Source of the DNA: Flavobacterium alkalisoli
GTDB taxonomy: Bacteria > Bacteroidota > Bacteroidia > Flavobacteriales > Flavobacteriaceae
Length of the DNA stretch: 64,000 nt
Direction of reading: 5' to 3'
Assembly: GCF_008000935.1 (NCBI RefSeq)
Contig: NZ_CP042831.1
Coordinates: forward strand, 2,666,001-2,730,000
Of the stretch, positions 26,485-35,706 are shown piece by piece; the first letter of the stretch is position 1, and each line of letters starts with the position of its first letter. A model generated the notes under the pieces. That model did no database searches. It was not told where the DNA came from and saw only the letters and a program-made list of their open reading frames with translations. Position numbers and translations under genes: made by a program.

Positions 26485-27036
26485 CTAACTCAAAGAAATT
26501 TCCAGGTTCATTATGTCACGTTTGATTTCGGATATAACAGAACCAAACTTCTTAAGGCTTTCCGGGTTTTGTTTTATTACCGACTGATGTATTTCCTGAT
26601 TTACCACAAAGGCAATAACACATTCACTCTTTTTGGAAACAGTACTCAGGTTAGTTTCGTTGAACTCTAAAAGTTCAGAAGATTTGTTTAAATCGATAAA
26701 AACCGCATTAAATTCGGTTATGGGTGTAATAGTTTTTGGATTGTCTTTAAACCAACCGTAATCGTTAATCGAAGTAAATTCTGCTTTGCTTATGGTGTAG
26801 AGTTGTTTGCCATAAATATTCCATAACAACAGCCTGAAGAGGAAGAGAGATAACATGCCAAAAGCTACAAATATGATAAAAAGCGCAAACGGACTCGCTA
26901 TTCTTCTATTAAAACTTATTACTGTAAGCAGCGGTGCTAAAGCAAAAAACAGCAATATAAATCTATAGAAAAAATTAGCAGGCTTAACGGTAAACTCAAT
27001 AGAGGTTTTATTGTTTTTGGTTTCTATACGGTACAT
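26485..27036 (-). CDS. Hypothetical protein with two membrane helices (183 aa)
   Basis: It begins MYRIETKNNKTSIEFTVKPA, then has two adjacent hydrophobic helices (YRFILLFFALAPLLTVISF and LFIIFVAFGMLSLFLFRLLLW) and a cytosolic C-terminal domain (TPITEFNAVFIDLNKSSELLE). The pattern, a short strand region before a helical hairpin and then a PH-like domain, resembles small bacterial membrane proteins of unknown role. It is first gene of a two-gene unit and is preceded by a strong terminator belonging to the ybaB side. Confidence 0.6.
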   Translation of the reverse strand: MYRIETKNNKTSIEFTVKPANFFYRFILLFFALAPLLTVISFNRRIASPFALFIIFVAFGMLSLFLFRLLLWNIYGKQLYTISKAEFTSINDYGWFKDNPKTITPITEFNAVFIDLNKSSELLEFNETNLSTVSKKSECVIAFVVNQEIHQSVIKQNPESLKKFGSVISEIKRDIMNLEISLS

Positions 27037-27068
27037 AGGTATGGTTTATTGGTTAAGCAAGTATAATA

Positions 27069-27101
27069 AAAAAGCGCGGATAATTAATCCGCGCTTTTTT
27101 T
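27069..27101. terminator. Intrinsic terminator
   Basis: AAAAGCGCGGAT-TAATTA-ATCCGCGCTTTTTT type stem between ybaB and the two-gene membrane unit. Confidence 0.8.
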
Positions 27102-27121
27102 AAAATCTTTAATAATAGTTA

Positions 27122-27445
27122 TTATTTAAACATGTCCATACCCGGTATGTTAGGCATGCCGTCTTTAGCTACAGCACCAAGCTCGGCTTCGTTTACCGAT
27201 GTTGCCTTTGCAATGGCTTTGTTCATAACCAGTACCAGGTAATCTTCAAGTTGTTCTTTATCTTCTAACAGTTCATCTGCCACAGTAACCGATTTTATTT
27301 CGCGGTTAGCCGTAAGCGTAACTTTTAATAGTCCGTCACTGCTTTGCTCGTCTACCAGTACGGTATCAAGCCTTTTTTTTGTTTCTTCCATTTTTTGCTG
27401 GGTCTCCTTAAGTTTACCCATCATACCCATAATATCTCCAAACAT
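27122..27445 (-). CDS. ybaB: YbaB/EbfC nucleoid-associated protein
   Basis: 107 residues. It shows the [24 protein letters not shown] helix, then [45 protein letters not shown], the standard YbaB core that forms a DNA-binding 'tweezer' dimer. In most bacteria ybaB sits with dnaX and recR; here it stands alone, divergent from the S9 peptidase gene. The 260-bp divergent region 27446-27705 is AT-rich; I see only a weak 6-bp hairpin near 27562. Confidence 0.9.
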   Translation of the reverse strand: MFGDIMGMMGKLKETQQKMEETKKRLDTVLVDEQSSDGLLKVTLTANREIKSVTVADELLEDKEQLEDYLVLVMNKAIAKATSVNEAELGAVAKDGMPNIPGMDMFK

Positions 27446-27705
27446 TGTTTTTTGTTTTTAATTAGTTCGCAAAAATATTAAAAAATGAAAATGTTTTACA
27501 CCGCCTTAATCCTTCTTTAACGCTTACACGCAGAAAGAGGGAGGAGGTTAACAGTTTGTTCACACATATTGCTAAATGTGTTTTTGCATACTATGCACTA
27601 TAATATAGTTATTAACCGATTATTGTGCAAACATTTTTTTGAATTTATAAAAAATATTACCTAAAAATATTAAATTGCGTAGTTAAATGCTAATCATTTA
27701 AAAGA

Positions 27706-29835
27706 ATGAAAAAACACTTACTTTTAAGTTGTGTTTGTGTTATTTTTGCATGCGACCAAACTAAAAAATCTAAAATGACAGAAACCGAAGCAGCACCCGT
27801 GGCTGCAATTAAACCCCATAAACTGGAAAAACACGGCGATGTTAGGATAGATAATTACTACTGGCTAAACGAGAGGGAAAACCCGGAGGTAATTGATTAT
27901 CTTAATAAAGAGAATGAATATTACCAACATGCCACTGCCCATACTAAAGAGTTTCAAAAAGAGCTTTTTGAGGAAATGAAAGGCAGGATTAAGGAAGACG
28001 ACTCTTCTGTCCCTTACCTGTATAACGGCTACTACTATATTACCCGTTATGAAAAAGGCAAAGATTACCCAATTTATGCCCGCAAAAAAGGAAGCCTTGA
28101 TGCACCCGAAGAAATTATGTTTGACTGTAACAAGATGGCAGAAGGCCACAGTTACTTTCAGCTAAACGGAATCAACATAAGCGAAGACAATAAATGGGCC
28201 GCTTTTGGTGTAGATACCGTTTCGAGAAGGCAGTATACCATTCAGGTAAAAAACCTTACGACCGGAGAGGTGCTTCCGTTTAAAATAGAAAATACTACAG
28301 GCGGTTCTACATGGGCCGGCGACAATAAAACGCTTTTCTATACAAGAAAAGATGCTGTTACCCTTCGTTCGGAAAAGATATACAAACATATAATGGGTAA
28401 CGATACGGCTAAAGACGAACTTGTTTTCCATGAGAAAGACGATACCTTTAGCACTTTTGTTTATAAAGAGAAATCTAAAAAATATATTGTAATAGGTTCA
28501 AGCAGTACCCTTACCAGCGAGTACAGGATACTGGATGCCAAAAAGCCTGAAGGAGAATTTAAGATTTTCCAGAAAAGGACACGCGGCCTTGAATATGACA
28601 TTAGCCACTACGGCGATAAGTTCTATATAGTTACCAATAAGGATAAGGCTACTAACTTTAGGCTTATGGTAACGCCGGAAGATAAGACCGGTATGGAAAA
28701 CTGGACCGATGTGCTTGAGCATCGTGAGGATGTACTTGTGGAAGGTATAGACATTTTTAAAAACTACCTTGTGGTTAGCGAACGTTCTAACGGACTAAAT
28801 AAAATACGTATCCGCCCGTGGAGTGGTGCAGATGAGTACTATCTTCCGTTTGATATAGAAACCTATACAGCTTACACTACTACTAATGTTGATTTTGATA
28901 CCGATGTGCTGCGTTACGGCTACCAGTCTATGGCTACGCCAAGTTCGGTTATCGACTTTAATATGAAAACCCGCGAAAAAACCGTTAGGAAAGAGCAGGA
29001 AGTACTGGGAGGTAAGTTTGATAAAAATAATTATGAGGAGAAAAGGGTATGGGCTACCGCAGAAGATGGTACCAAAGTGCCTATCTCTATGGTTTACCGC
29101 AAAGGCATTAAGCAGGATGGCAGTAATCCGTTACTGTTATATGCTTATGGTTCTTACGGTGCCAGTATGGACCCGTATTTCTCATCCATAAGGCTTAGTC
29201 TTTTAGACAGAGGCTTTATTTATGCCATTGCACACATAAGGGGCGGGGAAGACCTGGGCAGGGAATGGTATGAAAACGGTAAACTTCTTAAAAAGAAAAA
29301 TACATTTACAGACTTTATTGACTGCTCTAAATATGTAATAGAGCAAAAATATACATCGCCGGAGCACTTATATGCCGAGGGCGGATCGGCAGGAGGGCTG
29401 CTTATGGGTGCTGTTGTAAATATGGCACCGCAGCTGTACCACGGAGTTATCGCACAGGTAGCTTTTGTGGATGTTGTTACCACTATGCTAGACGATTCTA
29501 TCCCATTAACAACGGGAGAGTATGACGAGTGGGGTAATCCGAATGAAAAAGAGTATTATGATTACATGAAGTCGTATTCACCTTATGACAACGTAACAGC
29601 ACAGGATTATCCTAACATGCTTGTTACAACAGGACTACACGACTCTCAGGTTCAGTACTGGGAGCCGGCCAAATGGGTAGCCAAATTAAGGGCAACAAAA
29701 ACCGACAGCAATAAGCTGTATCTTGACACCAATATGGATGCAGGACACGGCGGGGCTTCGGGCCGATTTGAAGCCTTAAAAGAGGTCGCCAAAGAGTATA
29801 GTTTTTTACTAGATTTGGAAGGAATTCAGGAGTAA
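27706..29835 (+). CDS. S9A-family prolyl oligopeptidase-like lipoprotein
   Basis: 709 residues. The N terminus MKKHLLLSCVCVIFACDQTKKS carries a lipobox (IFAC), so the enzyme is probably tethered to a membrane in the envelope. A seven-bladed propeller (about 80-430) precedes the alpha/beta-hydrolase domain. The catalytic serine is Ser561 in EGGSAGGLLMGAV, the aspartate is in TGLHDSQVQYWEPAKW and the histidine in DAGHGGASGRF. KKEKNTFTDFIDCSKYVIEQ-type wording before the serine is close to oligopeptidase B. It degrades short peptides, cutting after proline or basic residues. Confidence 0.9.
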   Translation: MKKHLLLSCVCVIFACDQTKKSKMTETEAAPVAAIKPHKLEKHGDVRIDNYYWLNERENPEVIDYLNKENEYYQHATAHTKEFQKELFEEMKGRIKEDDSSVPYLYNGYYYITRYEKGKDYPIYARKKGSLDAPEEIMFDCNKMAEGHSYFQLNGINISEDNKWAAFGVDTVSRRQYTIQVKNLTTGEVLPFKIENTTGGSTWAGDNKTLFYTRKDAVTLRSEKIYKHIMGNDTAKDELVFHEKDDTFSTFVYKEKSKKYIVIGSSSTLTSEYRILDAKKPEGEFKIFQKRTRGLEYDISHYGDKFYIVTNKDKATNFRLMVTPEDKTGMENWTDVLEHREDVLVEGIDIFKNYLVVSERSNGLNKIRIRPWSGADEYYLPFDIETYTAYTTTNVDFDTDVLRYGYQSMATPSSVIDFNMKTREKTVRKEQEVLGGKFDKNNYEEKRVWATAEDGTKVPISMVYRKGIKQDGSNPLLLYAYGSYGASMDPYFSSIRLSLLDRGFIYAIAHIRGGEDLGREWYENGKLLKKKNTFTDFIDCSKYVIEQKYTSPEHLYAEGGSAGGLLMGAVVNMAPQLYHGVIAQVAFVDVVTTMLDDSIPLTTGEYDEWGNPNEKEYYDYMKSYSPYDNVTAQDYPNMLVTTGLHDSQVQYWEPAKWVAKLRATKTDSNKLYLDTNMDAGHGGASGRFEALKEVAKEYSFLLDLEGIQE

Positions 29836-29915
29836 TTAAATTTTTTTTGTTAGATTTGCAAGGTTTTGAGGTCAATTAAACTTTGTATATAGTTTACCTT
29901 ACTAACTTATTTTTT

Positions 29916-30956
29916 ATGAAAGAAGAAATAAAAGCCTATAATAATGTATTGGAATTAATTGGGAATACACCACTAATTAAACTCAATAAAGTTACACAAG
30001 GGTTAAAAGGAAATTTTTACGCAAAAGTAGAGGCATTTAATCCGGGCCATTCAACTAAAGACAGGATTGCATTATACATCATTGAAGAAGCCGAGAGAAA
30101 AGGTATCCTTAAACCTGGAGACACTATTATCGAGACTACTTCGGGTAATACCGGCTTTAGTGTTGCTATGGTTAGCATTATTAAAGGTTATGACTGCATA
30201 CTGGCAGTAAGCTCTAAATCATCAAGAGACAAAATTGATATGTTACGCGCTATGGGAGCAAAAGTTTATGTTTGCCCTGCTAACGTATCTGCTGATGACC
30301 CGAGATCTTACTACAATGTTGCTAAAAGGCTTCACGAAGAAATTAAAGGGTCTGTTTACATTAACCAGTACTTTAACGACTTAAATGTAGACGCTCACTA
30401 TAACTCTACAGGACCGGAAATATGGGAACAAACAAACGGTAAAATTACCCACCTTGTTGCCTGTAGCGGTACCGGCGGAACTATTTCGGGTGCTGCCCGT
30501 TTCCTTAAGGAACAAAATCCAAACATCAAGATTTTAGGTGTTGATGCTTTTGGTTCGGTACTTAAAAAATACCACGAAACTAAAGAATTTGATAACGAGG
30601 AGATTTATCCTTACAGAATAGAAGGTTTAGGTAAAAACCTTATCCCAACTGCTACTGATTTTGACGTAATAGACAAATTCATTAAGGTATCTGACGAAGA
30701 CAGTGCGCACACCGCAAGGCACATTGCAAAAACAGAAGGCCTTTTTGTTGGGTATACCAGCGGAGCTGCATTACAGGCTGTTAAGCAATATGCTGAAGCA
30801 GGCGAGTTTGATGAGAACAGCAACGTTATCATGATATTCCCTGATCACGGATCGCGCTATATGAGCAAAGTATTTAGTGATGAGTGGATGAATGAGCAGG
30901 GCTTTTTTGACAGTGTTAATGTTGAAGAAACTCAAAAAATAGAATTTATTAAGTAA
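29916..30956 (+). CDS. PLP-dependent cysteine synthase family protein
   Basis: 346 residues from [23 protein letters not shown]; an in-frame start 11 codons upstream is less likely. The PLP lysine is in [16 protein letters not shown], the substrate loop is [14 protein letters not shown], and the phosphate-binding glycine loop is [15 protein letters not shown]. The GH-S-x-K-D active site wording and the long C terminus are nearer to cystathionine beta-synthase-like or O-phosphoserine-type enzymes than to classical CysK (N-P-x-x-S-x-K-D-R). It makes or interconverts cysteine or cystathionine. The exact acceptor is unknown. Confidence 0.85.
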   Translation: MKEEIKAYNNVLELIGNTPLIKLNKVTQGLKGNFYAKVEAFNPGHSTKDRIALYIIEEAERKGILKPGDTIIETTSGNTGFSVAMVSIIKGYDCILAVSSKSSRDKIDMLRAMGAKVYVCPANVSADDPRSYYNVAKRLHEEIKGSVYINQYFNDLNVDAHYNSTGPEIWEQTNGKITHLVACSGTGGTISGAARFLKEQNPNIKILGVDAFGSVLKKYHETKEFDNEEIYPYRIEGLGKNLIPTATDFDVIDKFIKVSDEDSAHTARHIAKTEGLFVGYTSGAALQAVKQYAEAGEFDENSNVIMIFPDHGSRYMSKVFSDEWMNEQGFFDSVNVEETQKIEFIK

Positions 30957-30977
30957 TAGATTTGTACCAACGATATT

Positions 30978-31010
30978 AAAAAGCCATCCTATTAAGGATG
31001 GCTTTTTTTG
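30978..31010 (+). terminator. Terminator of the cysteine-synthase-like gene
   Basis: AAAAAGCCATCCT-ATTA-AGGATGGCTTTTTTT stem and T run 25 bp after the stop. Confidence 0.85.
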
Positions 31011-31073
31011 TTGGATGCAGGTATACGGATAATGCTATCCGGTATATTATGATTTTGAGTAACGCTTAGGTTT

Positions 31074-31104
31074 AAAAAAACCATCCCGGCTCAGGGGATG
31101 GTTT
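31074..31104. terminator. Terminator of the sigma/GIN-domain operon
   Basis: AAACCATCC...GGATGGTTT stem on the 3' side of the minus-strand operon ending at 31136. Confidence 0.6.
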
Positions 31105-31135
31105 TCGAAGTGAATGAAAAGTAAGTATAAAAAGG

Positions 31136-31864
31136 TTAAAACGCAGCTGCTCGGAATTCACCGCCTCCCTGACGCTTTAAATCCTGCGTTTTAGGGTTAC
31201 CGTCAACAATCACGTTGCCGGAACCGCTTATTTTTCCTGTAATGGCTTTATTGCAAACTATATCGGCATTACCTGAACCTGATACGGTAACATCTACATT
31301 AGCGCATTCAAGTTTTTTAGCTTCCAGGCTGCCCGAACCTATAACTTTACACTGAAAGTCCTGTATGGCACCCGTAAGCTTAATAGTACCCGATCCCAGT
31401 ACGCAGGCTTCTCCCTGAGCGGCATATAGGTCAAGATCTATACTTCCCGCTCCTTCAAGCATAACCTTCATATTGGTTTTAAGTGTAGGGTTTGCAGTAA
31501 TGGTACCCGATCCTTTTAGATAAACTTCGTTTAGTGAGGTATAATAAGGTATTTTAATTTTTACCTTATTGTTTTTGTGTGCCTTGAAATTGATGCCTTT
31601 AGGTAAATGTATGGTAAGTGTCCTGTCGGTAACATCAGTTTCAACAAGCTGTAGTATGTTTTCACATCCTTCAAGGGTAATAGAGCCTGTAGTGCCCGAT
31701 ACTAACTGTACCTCAAAAGGCCCGTCTACCCTAAGCGATGTAAATTCAGTAACTGTTCTTTGTTCTTTAACTTTTTTCCCGTTGCCATATATTGGCTCCT
31801 GTGCCTGTGCGGCACTTGTTAGCAGGGTGAATAGCCCCACTAACAATAATAACTGTTTTTTCAT
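31136..31864 (-). CDS. GIN-domain (DUF2807) auto-transporter adhesin-like protein
   Basis: 242 residues with signal peptide MKKQLLLLVGLFTLLTSAAQA. The mature part is a right-handed beta-helix of the GIN/DUF2807 family: FTSLRVDGPFEVQLVSGTTGSITLEG, then repeated 'V-x-G-S-G-T/S/N' turns (VYLKGSGTI, MLEGAGSIDL, VLGSGTIKL, VIGSGSLEA, TVSGSGNADI, KISGSGNVIV). Fourth and last gene of the sigma-factor operon, so it is probably controlled by that sigma and acts at the cell envelope. Confidence 0.85.
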   Translation of the reverse strand: MKKQLLLLVGLFTLLTSAAQAQEPIYGNGKKVKEQRTVTEFTSLRVDGPFEVQLVSGTTGSITLEGCENILQLVETDVTDRTLTIHLPKGINFKAHKNNKVKIKIPYYTSLNEVYLKGSGTITANPTLKTNMKVMLEGAGSIDLDLYAAQGEACVLGSGTIKLTGAIQDFQCKVIGSGSLEAKKLECANVDVTVSGSGNADIVCNKAITGKISGSGNVIVDGNPKTQDLKRQGGGEFRAAAF

Positions 31865-31959
31865 GATGATTGATTTTTTGATTGATGATGATGATTGATT
31901 GTCTTATAATGTAAGACGATTTTGTTCCATAAATGGTTGTTTTAGATTACTTACTTTTT

Positions 31960-33012
31960 TTAATTACTTCCTAGATTGATATTTCCGTATTCACAGTTTA
32001 TGGATACTTTGTTAGTTCCACTCTTCTTACAATACCCTTTATACTGGGCACTGGTATTCTTTATATTCTTTTGGGTAAAGTTGAGCCCTTTGTACCCGTT
32101 AAGGTTACCGTATTCGAGAGAAAAATCAAAGTCAAAACTAAAGTTTTCACTCATGTTGATATTTACATTGGTATACGTACTGTTTATGGTAACTGTCTCG
32201 ACGCTTGCTGCAATGTTCTTGATATCTACATTGCCATAATTAGAATTAAGATACAGAGACTTGTTAATGGTGCCAAAACGCAATCCTACATAATCTCCTG
32301 AAACATTCACCCTGTTTGCTGACTTGATTTTTACATCACCATATTCAGCGTTAAGTGAAATATCTTTTACATCGTCAATACTAAAATTGGTATAAGAGCT
32401 TTTTGCATTAACCGTATTGGCCTTGGCAATGTTTACTCCTGAGTATTCACATTTAATATCAACGTTATTGATATAGGTTATGCTACTGCCGTCGCAATAC
32501 TCCATGTTAATATAGTTTGAACCGTTGTTAAGTTCGCCTGCATTAATATTGCCGTACTGGCATTTAAGCTGAGAGGCTCCGTTAATGGTACCCAGTGTTA
32601 TGCCACCATACTGGTTTTTAAGCGTTATAGCACCTTTACGTGGTATTTTAATGGTATAGTTAATTTCTATACTGGTTCCAGATCCTGAACCCTCTATTTG
32701 GGTTTTGCACGAAACCAGGCCTTTTGTGGCATTAAGGGCTACATCAATACCGTTAAGCCTTTTGTTTACCTTGTCTTCGTTATTGCCCGATACTTTTATA
32801 ACAACATCTACACTGGTTTTGTTTTCGTCCCAGGTGGTAACATATATATTTCCGTATTGGTTGTTTACTTCAAGTCCGGCATCTGCATTAACAAGGTATA
32901 CCTTCTGTATTTTTTTTTCCTTGGTGTACTTCCCTTTAACTTCTCGTGTAACAAAACTGCAAAGAGGGATAATAAGGAGTACAGCCATCAATTTAAGTGG
33001 TAGCGTTTTCAT
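31960..33012 (-). CDS. Exported DUF4097-like beta-helix protein
   Basis: 350 residues, signal MKTLPLKLMAVLLIIPLCSF. Repeating short strands with 'YGNI/YGGI/YSGV/YGDV' turns (NQYGNIYVTTWDE, QYGGITLGT, CQYGNINAG, CEYSGVNIA, AEYGDVKIKS, CEYGNINLGS) mark a DUF4097/GIN-like solenoid. It overlaps the anti-sigma gene by 20 bp and belongs to the same operon. Such envelope solenoids follow ECF sigma / anti-sigma pairs in many Flavobacteria; their molecular job is not known. Confidence 0.8.
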   Translation of the reverse strand: MKTLPLKLMAVLLIIPLCSFVTREVKGKYTKEKKIQKVYLVNADAGLEVNNQYGNIYVTTWDENKTSVDVVIKVSGNNEDKVNKRLNGIDVALNATKGLVSCKTQIEGSGSGTSIEINYTIKIPRKGAITLKNQYGGITLGTINGASQLKCQYGNINAGELNNGSNYINMEYCDGSSITYINNVDIKCEYSGVNIAKANTVNAKSSYTNFSIDDVKDISLNAEYGDVKIKSANRVNVSGDYVGLRFGTINKSLYLNSNYGNVDIKNIAASVETVTINSTYTNVNINMSENFSFDFDFSLEYGNLNGYKGLNFTQKNIKNTSAQYKGYCKKSGTNKVSINCEYGNINLGSN

Positions 33013-33541
33013 GGTAGTCTTCTTTAATTTTTTTGATATTTTCTATACGGGTAAGCACATCTTCTAAAAACGAAATACGTGTTTGTAAATTGGTAATCAT
33101 AGCATGTATAAGCTGTTTGCTTTCACCTTTTTGTATAAGTTCCTGCGTAAGCTTATCATAGTCCTGCTCGAGTTTTTTCATCTGCACTAAGGCATCCTGT
33201 ACAATCATTTGGGTTTCGGGGCTTTTTTCCTTTTCTACCTTAGCCAGTTCTTTTTCAATAATGGCGGCAAAGTAGGTTTGGGTTTCCTGTACCTTAGGCG
33301 ATACAGTAGCCACCTGCTGATTGTTGTTACCGTTTGCATCTTCGTTGTACACATTAAAAATCCCGAACAATATAAGTACGGCAGCGGCAATAGGCAGCAG
33401 TATAAGAATAGGCGAATGCTTTTTCTTTTTACCGTCAAGCCTGTCTAAAAAACGCTGTTGGTGTCCCAGTACAGGCTCGTGGTTGTCCCACTGGCCTTCC
33501 AGGCGTTTAAAGAGTTCGTTTAAATTTTTATCCTCATTCAT
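32993..33541 (-). CDS. Putative anti-sigma factor, single-pass membrane protein
   Basis: 182 residues: a cytosolic N domain (MNEDKNLNELFKRLEGQWDNHEPVLGHQQRFLDRLDG), one membrane helix (SPILILLPIAAAVLILFGIFNVY, about 43-65), then a coiled-coil periplasmic part (EKELAKVEKEKSPETQMIVQDALVQMKKLEQDYDKLTQ). The layout and the 8-bp overlap with the sigma gene make it the likely membrane-bound regulator of that sigma. It lacks a visible zinc HxxxCxxC motif, so it would be a non-zinc anti-sigma. Confidence 0.7.
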   Translation of the reverse strand: MNEDKNLNELFKRLEGQWDNHEPVLGHQQRFLDRLDGKKKKHSPILILLPIAAAVLILFGIFNVYNEDANGNNNQQVATVSPKVQETQTYFAAIIEKELAKVEKEKSPETQMIVQDALVQMKKLEQDYDKLTQELIQKGESKQLIHAMITNLQTRISFLEDVLTRIENIKKIKEDYHENATT

Positions 33542-34091
33542 GGTGTTGTAATTTTTTAAGCAGACTTTCCTTAGCCCTGCTTATGGTTGTCCGGCAATTG
33601 CCGGGCGTTATCTGCATTATCTCACTTATCTCTTCATTATCGTACCCTTCTATAAAAAGCAGGGTTAGTACTAACCGGTAATTTTCGTTTAAAGACTGTA
33701 TGGCGCCCATTACCTGTTGCAGCTGCAGCTGCTGAAAATCCAGTTTTGCCTCTTCGCCGTCATCATTGTCTTCAAGTTTATATAACACATTATCTATAGG
33801 GTCCATAGCATCCCGGTTAAGTTTCTTGTAGTTATCGAGGCTGTGATTAACTACAATCTTTTTAAGCCAGGCGCCAAAGGCTACTTCACCTTTAAACGAA
33901 TCGAGCTTTGTAAAAGCTTTTAAGAACGACTCCTGCATTACATCTTCGGCCCAATGTTCATCCTTTACTATGCGAAGTGCAGTATTGTACATGGCCCTAT
34001 AATACATATTATAGACCTCAAACTGCGCATTACGGTTGCCCGCCCTGCATAGTGTAATCAGATGGTTGATATCAGAGGTTGTTCTTTCCAA
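33534..34091 (-). CDS. ECF-subfamily RNA polymerase sigma factor
   Basis: 185 residues. Region 2 is FEVYNMYYRAMYNTALRIVKDEHWAEDVMQESFLKAF. Region 4 is MGAIQSLNENYRLVLTLLFIEGYDNEEISEIMQITPGNCRTTISRAKESLLKKL with a clear helix-turn-helix. First gene of the operon sigma / anti-sigma / DUF4097 / GIN protein. The operon likely controls itself in response to envelope stress or a surface signal (inference). The 180-bp region upstream (34092-34271) is shared with the divergent outer-membrane gene. Confidence 0.9.
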   Translation of the reverse strand: MERTTSDINHLITLCRAGNRNAQFEVYNMYYRAMYNTALRIVKDEHWAEDVMQESFLKAFTKLDSFKGEVAFGAWLKKIVVNHSLDNYKKLNRDAMDPIDNVLYKLEDNDDGEEAKLDFQQLQLQQVMGAIQSLNENYRLVLTLLFIEGYDNEEISEIMQITPGNCRTTISRAKESLLKKLQHHE

Positions 34092-34271
34092 CTTTTGTTG
34101 CCCGGTTTATTATAATGACTGATAGCTTTTTAAATTGTTACAGTTGGCCAAAAAAAATATCACCTTAAAAGTACTGTTTTTTATTGAGGGCTTATTTTTC
34201 CTGTTAATTTTAGATTGCGGCTAATTTGATTTTCCCTTATATTTACAGGGTAATCATCTCAAATTTATACC

Positions 34272-34763
34272 ATGAAGAAAATTATTGTAGTGGCTGCATT
34301 GTTTGCGGCTAATTTTTTAAGTGCACAGGCATTTAACGGAAAAGGAGATACTAAACTGCAAATAGGGGCCACACTTCAGGATGGCGGAAGCGGTATTGCC
34401 GGCACTGTAGATTTTGGTCTTGGCGATAATCTTTCTTTTGGTTTTCAGGCGGGTTATATGCTGGGTGCCGATGAGATACTGGGAGAGAAAGCCGATTTTG
34501 TAGACAGGGTAGATGCTAAAGTGCGCCTTAATGCTAACTTAAGCGACGTAATAGGTTTAGAGCAGCTTGATGTTTATCCGGGGCTTAACCTTGGCATCCA
34601 TAATTTTGGGGCTCATTTAGGTTTCCGTTATTTCTTTACTGACGGATTCGGACTTTACACTGAATCATCTATACCAATTGCGACTTACAAAAGCAGTCCA
34701 GAAGGTTTTGATAAATACAACAATCAGTTTATATGGCAAATAGGGGCTTCGTTTAATTTATAA
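34272..34763 (+). CDS. Small outer-membrane beta-barrel protein
   Basis: 163 residues. Signal MKKIIVVAALFAANFLSAQ is followed by alternating amphipathic strands (TKLQIGATLQDGGSGIAGTVDFGLGDNLSFGFQAGYML), a tyrosine/phenylalanine girdle (FRYFFTDGFGLYTESSIP) and a terminal aromatic strand QFIWQIGASFNL. An eight-stranded porin-like barrel is likely. Function unknown. It is divergent from the ECF sigma gene and could be one of its targets. Confidence 0.75.
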   Translation: MKKIIVVAALFAANFLSAQAFNGKGDTKLQIGATLQDGGSGIAGTVDFGLGDNLSFGFQAGYMLGADEILGEKADFVDRVDAKVRLNANLSDVIGLEQLDVYPGLNLGIHNFGAHLGFRYFFTDGFGLYTESSIPIATYKSSPEGFDKYNNQFIWQIGASFNL

Positions 34764-34780
34764 AAACAACTAACTATAAT

Positions 34781-34810
34781 AAAAGGCAGTCTGTTTGGCT
34801 GCCTTTTTTA
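34781..34810 (+). terminator. Terminator of the outer-membrane barrel gene
   Basis: AAAAGGCAG...CTGCCTTTTTT stem and T run 18 bp after the stop. Confidence 0.75.
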
Positions 34811-34864
34811 TGATAAATGATATCTCAATGCTCACACCTCCAGTAAAATGTAAGTTATAAATTG

Positions 34865-35140
34865 ATGGAAAAACTTGATTTAAATAAAATAGAGGAAATA
34901 ACCAACAAAGCTACTAAAGGACCCTGGAAATCTTTTAGAGAAGGAAGGGATCATACTAGCGGAAGTAGTTTTATAATGACTGGAGTTGATGGTGAAAGAG
35001 GATATGATATTGAACTTGATATGATGAGAGAAGAAGATCAGGATTTTATAGCTATGGCTCGAAATGTAATTCCTGAATTGATAGATGAAGTAAAAAGATT
35101 GCAAGATATTTTGAAATCAAACTCTATTAAATTTTGGTAA
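34865..35140 (+). CDS. Small acidic protein, 3' end altered by transposon insertion
   Basis: 91 residues from ATG 34865 (a TTG one codon upstream is also open). The layout ITNKATKGPWKSFREG...IMTG...DFIAMARNVIPELIDEVKRLQDIL resembles small phage or accessory proteins with an 'A-T-x-G-P-W' start and a 'D-x-x-F-I-A-x-A-R-x-x-x-P-x-L' core (Ea22-like); no function is known. The transposon at 35136 entered its stop codon. Before insertion the frame ended ATT-AAA-TTT-TAA; now it gains one tryptophan and stops on the TAA of the terminal repeat. The protein is therefore practically undamaged. Confidence 0.6.
   Translation: MEKLDLNKIEEITNKATKGPWKSFREGRDHTSGSSFIMTGVDGERGYDIELDMMREEDQDFIAMARNVIPELIDEVKRLQDILKSNSIKFW
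35128..35135. repeat. Target-site duplication, left copy
   Basis: TAAATTTT directly outside the left terminal inverted repeat; identical to 40895-40902. Eight bases is the size made by IS1595-family transposases. Confidence 0.95.
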
Positions 35141-35161
35141 CTATATACAATATTGCACTAA
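35136..35161. repeat. Left terminal inverted repeat of the transposon
   Basis: 26 bp beginning GGTAACTATATACAATAT and ending TGCACTAA. Perfect reverse complement of 40869-40894. Confidence 0.97.
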
Positions 35162-35174
35162 GTTTTAAATTAAA

Positions 35175-35206
35175 AATCCCTCCTGTTAAAGAGGGATTAC
35201 TTTTTT
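35175..35206 (+). terminator. Terminator just inside the left transposon end
   Basis: AATCCCTC-ctgttaaa-GAGGGATT then ACTTTTTT. It would stop transcription entering from the host gene at 34865. The rest of 35207-35313 shows no gene. Confidence 0.65.
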
Positions 35207-35313
35207 ACTTATCTTTAATTTGCTTTCTGTTGCCCAACACTTGATAAACGAAGAAGGTCAAGTGGTGAACCTGAATCACCTTTTATTATTAATCGCCTAA
35301 AATTAACAGAAAA

Positions 35314-35427
35314 ATGGCTGCAACAGGAAACAAACAAAAGAAATTCACACGTGTTTATCGTCAAAACCTTTCACAAGGTCGAGATTATTACATGAGAAGT
35401 ATGCCTACTAAACGAAAGTGTAAGTAG
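35314..35427 (+). CDS. Very small basic protein (37 aa)
   Basis: Open frame from ATG to TAG encoding MAATGNKQKKFTRVYRQNLS and ending MRSMPTKRKCK. It is strongly basic (about 11 K/R of 37) with no membrane segment. It could bind nucleic acid, or be a chance frame; nothing in the neighbourhood decides. It lies inside the transposon, opposite in direction to the transposase operon. Confidence 0.35.
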   Translation: MAATGNKQKKFTRVYRQNLSQGRDYYMRSMPTKRKCK

Positions 35428-35463
35428 GAGGATTATTAAGGGGTGTGGCGATACGCCCCTTTC

Positions 35464-35706
35464 TTATTTTGGTTTAGCTTTCATAAACTGAACCATTGTT
35501 TTGTCAAAATCTGTCATGTCTTCTATATCTTCTGCCCGAATTGTATTTACATAAACCCCGCCTATAGGAAGACTTTTTATTTTATCGGGTGGAAATTTCT
35601 TTTCGGGGAACAAGTCTTTTATTTCAAGTACATCAAAATAAAGCTCGTTCTCATGTACCGCATATCTCACGTTGAGTTTTATTAATTGTGATGATTTTAA
35701 TTTCAT
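35464..35706 (-). CDS. Transposon passenger protein (80 aa)
   Basis: It starts MKLKSSQLIKLNVRYAVHEN, with ELYFDVLEIKDLFPEKKFPPDKIKSLPIG following. The 'VR-x-x-x-x-x-x-LYFDVLEIKDLFPEKK' wording is reminiscent of the Bro-N/antirepressor start used in phage and transposon proteins, but it is too short to be sure. Its ATG overlaps the stop of the transposase C-terminal remnant (ATGA). In the ancestral element it was thus coupled to the transposase gene, which suggests a transposition-accessory role (inference). Confidence 0.5.
   Translation of the reverse strand: MKLKSSQLIKLNVRYAVHENELYFDVLEIKDLFPEKKFPPDKIKSLPIGGVYVNTIRAEDIEDMTDFDKTMVQFMKAKPK

Noticed and set aside
35207..35313. Open frame NLLSVAQHLINEEGQVVNLN upstream of the 37-aa gene
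   Set aside because: No start codon, directly after a terminator, and too short to judge.
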